A DNA stretch of 64,000 nt. Source: Tubulanus polymorphus. Taxonomy: Eukaryota; Nemertea; Palaeonemertea; Tubulaniformes; Tubulanidae. Below the pieces are notes generated by a model. That model was not told the origin of the DNA. It did not search any database and saw only the letters and a list, made by a program, of their open reading frames with translations. The translations under genes were made by a program, and so were the position numbers. Location of the stretch: contig NC_134029.1 of NCBI RefSeq assembly GCF_964204645.1, forward strand, positions 22,896,450 to 22,960,449. Direction: 5' to 3'. Below are positions 12,566 to 22,375 of the stretch, piece after piece. Positions within the stretch are counted from its first letter, which is position 1, and every line of letters begins with the position of its first letter.

Positions 12566-15500
12566 ATGGAAACTGATGAAACCTCCACCGCGAGTGATGT
12601 ATCACAGGCATCTGTAGGGAAATTATCCAGTTTAGCTTTACGCCTGGCGAAAGAGGCAATAAATGAGGAGAATTTTGAAGGTAATATCTTTTTTAAGGCA
12701 TTGGCTTTTTACCCTAACCTAACAACTCCAGTGATATTGAAATGAATAAGCGGTGCGATTCAAGAATAGGGGACTATAGCAATATATATGTAGTGATAGT
12801 AATCAATTAAGTAATAATATTAGTAATTGATAATGATGATATATAATGATAGTAATGTATATAGTAATTAATGATGATTAGGGAACTAAACCTAAACCTA
12901 ACCCTAATCCTAACCCTTATCCTAACCACTAGTCCCCTATTCTTGAATCTTACCCTACTATATATATTTCATATCATAATTAGGATCAATTATTATGTGA
13001 AGGACCCTAAGTTTTATTTGATTTTGATTTTTTCAGAGGGTTTGAAATTACTGGATGGGGTTTTAGAAGGTGGAGATACGATGAATGCTGAAGTACTCGA
13101 GTTAAAAGGGTTGGTAAAATTTGTACTCATTTCTGAACGCCCTGTTAACGGTTATGTTGAATTAATTTCTATTTCTATTTTGGTTCACTCAATTTCTAGA
13201 ATAGCAAGTTTTAACTTGGATCAGTTCGAAGCTGCAAAAGAAGCATTTTCAGAATCCCTGACACTTTTAGGTAAAGTTAAAATAATAATATTTAATAATA
13301 ATGATAATAGATTATTTAGCCTAAAATCCACATAAAATATGCTCAGTGGCTTTACATCATATATAAAAAGAGAACATAAAACAGAGAAAATTGGGGAGTT
13401 TATGAGAAATCAAGTAATGAGAAATTTTACCATGTACACTAGACTCTAATTGTCTCAGATCTGGCTGGACCAATTAATTCTGCAGACAGAATAGGGGCGA
13501 GTCATTATCACGATGATTTGTAGGAAGAAAGTTTGTTGGCGGAGTGTATTGTCAGGCGAGGAACTCAATAGACCAGCCTACACGGAGTCTCTGCATTAAG
13601 ACTAACACCTTAGACTGGGAAAATTTTGACCTTCAAATTCTGTAGTGTTTCACCTGTTATGCGCAGGCGAGGTACCATAAATTCTCAATTTCTACGTTTC
13701 AGGGCGTGATGAACCAAGAATTCAAACTTGGATTCGAAAGTGTGATGCTGAGCTTGATTGTAAGTAGAACATGCATCCATGAATTGTTTTAGTAATGAAT
13801 GGAATGAAATTTTAGTTGTGACTTTCAATATTTTCAGTATCGAAGAAGAAGGCATCGGGAGACCAGTCACCTAATGTTGGCATATCTTCTGAAAATGGTA
13901 GCGAGCCATCACTAGCACCACCAACTCCAAAAATCAAGTAAATTAAAAACCAAGTATTGAATATTGAAATAATCAGGTTTTCAAGTAGTGGATATGGTGT
14001 CCCTGGGCACCTAGTTTTTTTTTTCAGATTCCAAATGTTTATAAGTTGAAATATTGATAAATGAAGGCTGTCTCTTATATTCCTCCGGTAGGTATGACTG
14101 GTATCAAACCGAATCGCATGTTGTTGTTACCATAATGCAGAAAAACCTGAAAAAAGAAGATTGCGAAATCAACATCGAAGCTAAATCTGTAAGTTAAACT
14201 AACTTGAATTAATAAAAAATGCTAGAATGATAAAATTTTATGCTTTGAATGAAAAAAATCAGGAGATTTCTAAGAGAATTTCTTTTGGTTTTACCACTGT
14301 TTTGAGTTGATTCGTGTAAATGAACTTCGATTAATGTATTGTAGGTTGATGCTACTCTGAAATTACCTACCGGTGATATCAATCTGAATTTACAACTAGC
14401 CCATCAAATCGTACCTACACAGAGCTTATATAAAATCCTATCTACGAAGGTATATAATACACACGCATATTTTGTTGCCAGTGCTGCCGTCTAGAGTTCC
14501 TAATCGAAACTATACTGTTTTTTTTTTTCAGGTTGAAATTAAATTAAAGAAAGAAGAAGGAATTAGATGGAACAAGTTGGAAGGCGAAGATTTATTATGT
14601 GCAAAAGTCGCATCAGGTGCAGAATTCTAGAAATTCCTTTTACTTATTTGAAAAATTAGAACAAGAGGTAGAACGAAACATGGTTGAATCAGGACTCGAT
14701 TTTGGTAGTATCGAGGTATTCTGAGGGTACTGGAATTCTTTTTGGGAATACTAAGAATTGATATGGGTGTAATGGCAGGGTGCAAGAAATTTCTTATTTT
14801 ACTAAGAGAAGATATTTCATTTAATTCTTTCCTTTGATAAGAAACTTAAAGGCATATCGGGATACCACGGGACAAATAGAGGATCTTGTATCCCGAGAAG
14901 ATGCTCGATCTAGAATTTCATGAATCTATCTTTGTAAATGTATCCAAATTTAAACTATGTTTTCTGTAATAATCATTAGACTAAAAATTAATGAAGGGAA
15001 TCACAAAAAAGAGAGATTGCTTTATTATTTTCCAGTTACGCCCGTCGATCCCAACGCGCAGAGTTACCCTACCTCAAGTAAGAAACCGCACGACTGGGAC
15101 AAGCTAGCTTGCGACATAAAAAAGGAGGAAGAAAAAGAAGAGCCCGAAGGCGATGCCGCTTTAAATAAACTCTTCCAGAAAATCTACGCCGATGGATCTG
15201 AGGAAACTAAACGTGCTATGATGAAGTCATTCGTAAGTGATCTTCATAATTCTGTTTTTCTACATGTTTTAACATTTTCTACATTTCCTCGTAATTATTT
15301 TGTCTCAGATCATCCTTTAATGCACGGTGAATTCGGCTCTTTGTATTAGTCACTGCGGAGAATAATCTTTTAAAAACCTCCTTTGATCTTCGACTGCGTT
15401 TGAAATCTTTCTCTTGTTTTAGGTAGACCTGATTTCCGTCATTTTTATCTCGTTCGTAATATTTGTATTACGGAATTTTTATCGGTGGCAAAAAAAACTA

Positions 15501-16906
15501 TTTTTCGCGGAATACACATCTTGAGCTTTGACTGAAAAACTCGATCGTGTGATTGTGATAACATTGTTTTATTTTGAAAAGTGTGTTGGTGTTGGTTTCG
15601 GGGGAGCGTATACGAATTGATGTTTGAATAGTTTTACATAAAGCATTGTATTTTATTCTTAGCTGTAGGAGCTCAGAAGTTGTGGCTACGTGATTCGCTT
15701 GTAGCGTTCCTCCTCTTTCGAACGTCGCATCGACGAAGCAACTATTTCAAATCATTACAAAAATTTTATCGGCAATTCGATAAACGATTAATTGTCGCGG
15801 CTTTATGAGGTTACCGAGGCACGCCTTGAAATCTATCTCTATTTTTCATTCATTAGCCGCAATATACACATCAAAGAAATAGATAACAAAGTTACACCCT
15901 ATATGTTACTAAATAAATACATATCCGATTCTCAAACTATACCTATTTGACGGTTGTTGTCAATGATGAATATTTTTGTACCGGTTGATTTTTATTTCGA
16001 GTTGTGTTCTTTGCACTTGAATGGAAGAACTAAACTCTAAACTGCTGTTTATCGCGCGTTTGACCCTACAGCGATTTAGCTCGCAGCGTTCGATTAAGAA
16101 ACAGGCTATTCATTCTGTCGACTAAAAATATCTGCAGTTAAAGATTGTGATAAATTCAAGCGCGATCGAATTGCGCGAGTTTGCAGCTATCGTGCACTCA
16201 GATTTAAGTGAACTTTGAATGTAACATCTTTAAGACGCTTAGATATTTGAAATGATGAAAGATTTGAAAACCAACGGCCCGAACTGTTGGGAAAAGACAA
16301 CACCTTACTACAGAAGTACTGTAGAAGTGCCACTAAATTCAAACAAGATCTTTCCAAAATATCTTTTGAAATTCACTGACTTGAGTGGTTAGTTGTCCAG
16401 TACTGACTAAGGCTGAAGATGAAAATTAGAATTAGAACTTGAGTGGTTAATGAAGTTGTTCAGTACTTGAGTAAAGCGGAGAGTTGTATAGAAAAGAAAC
16501 TAAAAAATTACAATGCACAGTTTGTCATAACGGGGTCTTATTTAAGTAATATCCAAATCAACAGTACATGTATTTGATAACTTTCCCAGAATTATATCTC
16601 GATTAGTTTTATCTCAATTCATTCTGATATCGAGTTCAACATTTTTACAACGGACACTATTTTGAAGTGCATGAAAGTGTCCTCATATGATTGATTATTC
16701 AAGCATATCATAATATTTATTCAATGTCAAAATTGTACAATGAGACTAACTTCTCAAGTAATGTATTCCTCTAATTTGAATTGATTCATGTTTTTCAGTC
16801 TGAGTCCGGGGGAACTGTGCTGAGCACAAACTGGAACGAGGTGGGTTCTAAAAAAGTCGATGTCAAACCACCTGATGGCATGGAATACAAGAAGTATGCA
16901 AATTGA
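12566..16906 (+). CDS. SUGT1: SUGT1/SGT1 homolog, HSP90 co-chaperone (10 coding exons, 335 aa)
   Basis: Exons: 12566-12680, 13037-13109, 13200-13270, 13703-13759, 13838-13937, 14092-14188, 14345-14449, 14532-14616, 15036-15232, 16799-16906. They sum to 1,008 nt and stay in frame throughout. SGT1 links HSP90 to SCF ubiquitin ligase and kinetochore assembly clients. Residues about 20-107 form a short TPR-like helical region ([20 protein letters not shown]). Next comes a Ser/Pro-rich linker, then a CS domain that starts at [15 protein letters not shown] (about 138) and ends at WNKLEG. The C-terminal SGS domain carries [15 protein letters not shown], the [24 protein letters not shown] segment in two parts, and GGTVLSTNW near the end. 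The start is the first ATG after an acceptor-like TTTCAG, so an upstream noncoding exon is likely. The donor of exon 2 is GTTGGT; a nearby GTAAAA would break the frame. The TPR part is shorter than the three-repeat vertebrate form. The CS and SGS assignment is certain; the exon 2/3 junction is the least secure. Confidence 0.93.
12757..12949. repeat. Inverted-repeat insert with telomere-like CCTAA tract in SUGT1 intron 1
   Basis: The ends are a perfect 19-bp inverted repeat: GATTCAAGAATAGGGGACT at 12757-12775 and its reverse complement at 12931-12949. Between them lie AT-rich simple sequence and, at about 12889-12928, a run of CCTAAA/CCCTAA/CCCTTA units resembling degenerate telomere repeats. 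A shorter CCCTAACCTAAC lies outside at about 12711. No target duplication is visible. It may be a MITE-like element. Confidence 0.5.
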
Positions 16907-17827
16907 TTCGATTGAAATATTCGAGCAGTTTGAGTTTGCCTTTCTAAAGTTTATTAAATATTTGTAGAGAAAATATATAAAACTCATTTTCATTGATTGT
17001 TGGGTGATGAGAAGATACAGATTTCCTGAGGGATACTGGATGAAATGACACCATGCTACAGCCACCCTACTGAGAAGGAAATCTTGCATTCAAATGTTTC
17101 ATGACTAAAGTCACCCGAGTCAGTTTCAACACATACAATATGTTTAAACGTTTTAAGAACGGATAGTAAAGGCTTCTACCCTTCCTGCTGAGATGCCCTT
17201 ATGATGACAATTTACAAGAAAGTATTGTGAATTAAGTGTCATATTCCAAGATATCTCTTAATTTCATGTTTTACGAAATGATCAAGCATTGAGGGGCCCT
17301 AGAGCTACCCCAAAAAATCCTTACAGCGAATTTGACTTTTCTTGGATCCTTGAAATCTCCTAGATCTGTGTCATGGATTTCTGAGAGCTCATGCAAAAAA
17401 TAATGCAATATTCGGAAAGCCAGTTATATTTCTAGTTCCGTAGTGTAGGCGGCTAAAGGAAAGAACTTACGAAGGTCAACCCTGAGTCGCAGGTCGACGA
17501 ATATTATGCGTCAATCAAATAACATACACAGCCAATCAGTGTGTATGAATTCACCAAATTTGATAATTTATATTGCATTAAGTACGGCACATGATCCAAT
17601 TATCATCATGGATGAAACCTGTTAAGAGATAATGTACATCAGTGGGGGTTATCCAAGGTCTTATGAACCATTTAAGTGCATTATTTTGATCACACTGGAA
17701 AGGCTTATTTCGAGGTATATTAGCAATTGAGGCATTGCCTTTGTAAATTAATCGATGGGTTAGATGCCTTTTACAGCATTTACAAGTAGCAAAATATTCA
17801 GAAAACGGTCGAAATTCGAACTTAGAT

Positions 17828-18050
17828 GAGGAGAGAATCCCACAATGATAATAAAAAGTCCGAAAATGATACTTCGAGATAGTAGTTTATTCAACGTTTC
17901 GACTATATCCTAATAGTCATCTTCAGGAAAGATGTAGTCGAAACGTTGAATAAACTACTATCTCGAAGTATCATTTTCGGACTTTTTATTATCATTGTGG
18001 GATTCTCTCCTCATCGCGTCAACACGGATATTGTGTTTTACCTATCGTAA
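17828..18050. mobile_element. Fold-back insertion with perfect 81-bp arms and 12-bp target duplication
   Basis: Arms 17825-17905 and 17935-18015 are perfect reverse complements, separated by a 29-nt loop. The insert is flanked by the direct repeat TCGAACTTAGAT (17816-17827 and 18051-18062), a 12-bp target-site duplication. Beyond the right arm is an unpaired tail (18016-18050). The minus strand across the loop carries CTGAAGATGAC, a hairpin with stem GACTAT/ATAGTC, then CGAAACGTTGAATAAA. That end resembles the 3' terminus of a retroelement (Penelope-like or LINE-derived). A 12-bp duplication suits target-primed retrotransposition better than a cut-and-paste MITE. No coding capacity is present. 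Confidence 0.85.
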
Positions 18051-20972
18051 TCGAACTTAGATACAAGCACTAAATTTAAAAAGGATAACAAATTACCTTA
18101 TATAACCTTCGAGCAATACAGTTCCTGAAAGCTATTCATTTTTGGACATTTTAGAATCTGCCACCAGAGATTTATGAGTATGTCCTAGAAGCCTACATGT
18201 TTGCAGTAAATCAGCCTTATCTAAACTATACTGGTTATGACAATAATCCATATTTCAATTGTCATTAAATCTGCACAAAAATGTGACACCCAAAACAACA
18301 TGAATACGCCTATCGTCTTATGAGGATAATGAAATCTGAGTCGTACTCCTGAGAGTTGGATGATAGGCGTGTCTCGTGTCCAGGGACACTTTTATAACCG
18401 CGCGGGGCTGATTGCACATTCTACAGTGACAACTCCTCATTATGATAGATGGTTCAATTACACAATCTATTTCATCTTAGGGAATGAAAAAGGAGACTTT
18501 CTTCAATATCCCATTTCAAACCGACGAGAAACAGAATCTTTTGGATCCTTCTGATTTCAGCAAGTTGAATACGTCAAAATGAATCCAGCAGCAGAAAAGC
18601 TGAACCACTTGAACTAATCAAGGCAACAAGACGAGTATTTTTGTTTTTTATTATTATCAAAAACTAGTAATTTTATTCAACCAACTTGTTCTGTTGAAAG
18701 ATATTTTCTTCATAATACATCTAAACATCGACTGTACACAAAGAATAAATAAACTAACCCCCAGCTTAAATATACTACAGTAAGCTGTGCAGTCAAGAGG
18801 GCATTGTTATCTCATGGTTTACAAATCTTGTTTTTCGATACACATATTTACACCATCTATTTACAAAGCGTCAAAAATCTACTTTTTTCATACATACAAT
18901 ATTTACAATCTTTGTAGTCAAATGATTATTGCTGTGAAGGGTTTAAGAAACCGTAAGAAGAACAACTGAATTTACTAAATTGATTTGGGCGAACAAAAAT
19001 TTGTGAACGAAGCTTCCTGAATTCTACCTAAGACAGACTTTATACCTTGAAAGCAATTCTAAATACAATATACATTATCCAGAATACTTTTTTTTATAAA
19101 ATTTGATTTTACGTATCACTTAAAAACACCAAGTTAACAAACTTTCGAGTATCTTATTTTTCGTTTTCAATGGAAATTGTGGACAATTTTTCTTTGAGTA
19201 AAATCCGACGACGCACGCACAGACACATAGCACACACTCGCGCAAACACTCTTTATAAAACAGACAGTAAAAACAGTTTCGATTATGTACAATTCCGGGT
19301 TAATCAATGAAATGATAACCTGGTAGTTAGCGTCGCTTTTTTTTTACAACAAATCTAACTACGAGCTCTACAAAATTTGAATTATAAAAGATTTCGTTCA
19401 CAAAACCGCGGGTAAACAACATTATTTTTGAGTATATGCATTTCTTTTATACATCGAGTCTTTCTTGGGTAATTTGTATATATTATCGTCTTCACCTGAG
19501 AAGCATTACGTATAAAATATAATGTCGTTAATGTTTTGCTGCTGCCACGGAAGTTTTTTTCCATCACACAACTGTCGTTATTTCTCTTACTCTGCGTTGT
19601 CCAAGTTATCATTGTTAGGTGTATGTACCATGTGGATAATTACTGTAATTTACAAATACGCGCTCATTTATTTAACCATTTCTTACGCTCGCAAGCCGCG
19701 CGACTAGGTGGGAAAAATGTCGATGCGACAGCCTTATCAAATAGTCATCAAACATGTTGCACGACAACAATAATTTGAATCTACATAAATGGCGAATTCT
19801 TTCAACCATTAGTCGTGAAAGCATACGATACTCTGATAAAGGTAAAAGCCTAATCTATTGCAACTGGGTGATGTTTTTTTCTTCTATTTGGCATTGTTCA
19901 GCAAAAATCGGATAACTTCTAGAGTTACAGGCCACTTGATCAATAGTGAAAATATGATGAAACCATCAGTCATTTAATAAACCGTTAAACGTAATCATTT
20001 CGTTAACGTTATAAAAAGAATACGCCAAATTTTTAAATCAAAGTTAAATTAATGAATGTTTGGCTTTACTAGTATTTCAATCGGGTAATTAGGAAAATTG
20101 ATTCCGCAAAATCAAATGTAACTCATTCGTTTACGAAAATGAAACGTCAGTCAATAACGAATTGTCTCCAGGGCGAAAATAATGCTAAGAATTCGATCAT
20201 CAAAGCGAATGCGTTTTATGAACGCGTGTCGCGTTACCGAAGTTAACGCGTTATATCCACTCGCGTCGGTAAAACGTTACCTTAATTGCCGATATAAAAG
20301 GTTTCCGCCCATCGATTATACGTTTGCCACCTAGATTAGCCACGAAGGATGTCCTAACGTAATATAATACTTGAAAGAAAGCAACAATGACTAGTGGGCA
20401 AAGCGCATCTAATAAGTCGTTCAATAAGACGTATGCCCTTTTCCTCGATGGTTTAAGAACGTAATGCTTCAAAGACATTTCGTACATCCCTTCGCCACAA
20501 GGCATCGATTTCGTCTGAATTCGATTCATATTTTGCTTTTATCTGCATCCGCCCCTAAAGAACGTATATTCAATTAATTGTGCAAGGTCTACATTACAAA
20601 TTAAGTACAAAGTCGGGTAAAATTCTTGCGGGCTAAAAACGACAATCAAAGTTTACTCGTGTATACTTAACAATTCGTACAGCTTCAGTCATACAAATTT
20701 ACATTATGCTTAGTATTTTATCTTTCGTTTTTTTTCCGATCGTCATTTTTTTTTTAAATCAAAGTGATATAGCACCAGAATTTATTATTAAATCTATGCA
20801 AAGTACAAAAGCCTAATATATTTTTTGACAATCCAAGAAAGGGCGGTAAAAAATATAGAAAATGACAAACAATGTAACCTACGCGCACCTTCACCCGTCG
20901 GGGCTTCAAATCCAAATAGCAGTAGAACTCATTCATTAACTATGAATGATTATTTCAACAAATTTTTAAAAG

Positions 20973-21216
20973 CAGGGGCGGAACTAGGGTCCGATTCAGG
21001 GAGGGGTGCACCCCAAAAATAGAACATATCATATCAGCGAAAAGCACCCCGAAGAAAGATTATCAGAACTCATTTTTTTGGAAATACAGAGAAGCAGCTA
21101 ATGAATCTAAACATTTCTAGGTATCAATCAAATATTCATCACTTTCGTTTCGAAGATACTTTTTAGGAGGGGCGCACAACCGGGCCCCCCGCACCCTTCC
21201 CGTGGATCCGACCCTG
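20973..21216. mobile_element. hAT-like MITE with imperfect terminal inverted repeats
   Basis: The left end is CAGGGGCGGAACTAGG. The right end, reverse complemented, is CAGGGTCGGATCCACG, matching at 12 of 16 positions. CAGGGGCGGA-type ends are familiar from hAT-family elements. AAAAG directly flanks both ends, consistent with a 5-bp duplication, though hAT elements usually make 8 bp. GC-rich GGGTGCACCCC-like subterminal blocks lie inside both ends. No transposase is encoded in this 244-bp insert. Confidence 0.55.
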
Positions 21217-21300
21217 AAAAGAAAATCAGAATAACACGGAGAATTATTTTCAAACAGCTTTCAAAAATCAAAAAGATCGCGCAAATAACTTCAGCAAAGT

Positions 21301-21360
21301 AAATCGATAGATTTTATGATAATCTACCGAAAATCGATAGATTTTATGATAATCTTCTGA
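21301..21360. repeat. Two-copy 30-bp tandem repeat
   Basis: AAATCGATAGATTTTATGAT plus ten more bases is repeated immediately (21301-21330 and 21331-21360). The first 25 bases are identical and the ends differ slightly. It lies in the presumed 3' UTR or downstream flank of ELF. Confidence 0.8.
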
Positions 21361-22120
21361 AAACGAAGAGTAGCAGCAAAATAAATCAGACGGTCTCTGA
21401 GGTGAAGGGCGTACACTAATGATAAACTGCTCGATAACGAGAGACAAACAACTGTCCTTACACACGATAACGCCGCACAGAATAGACGCATTCGACAGAA
21501 GATATCTTACATATAATATTTATACGTATATATAAATGCCTTTTAAAACTCGGGTCAATACAAACATCGATTGACAACTGAAAACCATCTTTCTCGAATG
21601 AACGATTATCGACTCGTTCGCGGAAACCGATCGCGAATCGGACACAATTCCAGACGTTCCGCAAAAAAAAAAAACGGAAATGAAAAACCTTTTCCATCGA
21701 GACGATCGTTTCGATTATAAATAAACCGATCGTCGATCGCTTTAACCGTAATAAGATTGCTAACAGGCACGTGCGCGTTCGGTATTCAAGCGTGTTTTCT
21801 CCAAAATATAAGATTTGATCTCGATTAAGCCATCGTCCGTAACGAAATCCGCGTCGGTTTTTCCGATCGATAATCATTTCAACTATATCTCACTCTCGAT
21901 AATTCAACAAACTAATTTCTACTTCGTAGAAAAATGGCAGCGTAATCCGAGCCATCGAATGGCTTCAGAAGTCTTTTTTCTATCTATCATCTAATTCGAT
22001 ATTACGATATGAAGAGAGCAGCACATGTCCTTATGTTGAGCACATATCGAGCATGAAGCTCTTGTCTTTGTAAATCTTTCATCCGCGACGCGAAAAACAA
22101 CGTTCCACGCAATACGCGTC

Positions 22121-22224
22121 GATATCTCGGAACGATAAACGATATCTCGAACGATAAACGATATCTCGAACGATAAACGATATCTCGAACGATAAACGAT
22201 ATCTCGAACGATAAACGATATCTC
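22121..22224. repeat. 19-bp minisatellite in the ELF 3' region
   Basis: Five tandem units of GATATCTCGAACGATAAAC (the first has one extra base) are followed by a partial GATATCTC. It starts about 150 nt beyond the ELF stop codon on the minus strand, so it is probably transcribed in the 3' UTR. In the RNA sense each unit reads GUUUAUCGUUCGAGAUAUC. Confidence 0.9.
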
Positions 22225-22375
22225 TTCATCTTTCGGTCGGATTCCGATTTGTATTGCTTTGTTTTCGCGTGTCTTCGTACGGAATTTTCGGGCGGGATAT
22301 TTGAAATACGGGAGGACCATTTCTGTCCGGCAAATGCGGTCCAGTTCTCGTTTCATGTTCACGCGACTGCCTCGC

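Larger units (their letters stand above)
16907..22375. other. Region between the convergent SUGT1 and ELF stop codons
   Basis: This holds the 3' UTRs of SUGT1 (from the left) and ELF (from the right), plus inserted repeats listed separately: the fold-back element 17816-18062, the MITE 20973-21216, a 30-bp tandem pair 21301-21360 and a minisatellite 22121-22224. AATAAA occurs on the + strand inside the fold-back element and near 18742. Several AATAAA occur on the - strand (for example near 19665 and 20778). Which signals are used cannot be decided. No other exon was recognised. Confidence 0.6.

Noticed and set aside
13110-13118. Stronger-looking GTAAAA donor for SUGT1 exon 2
   Set aside because: It would give phase 0 and an immediate stop in the next exon. 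The GTTGGT donor at 13110 keeps the TPR frame.
21458-21877. A 139-codon minus-strand open frame downstream of ELF
   Set aside because: It lies in the presumed ELF 3' UTR, and no domain is seen.
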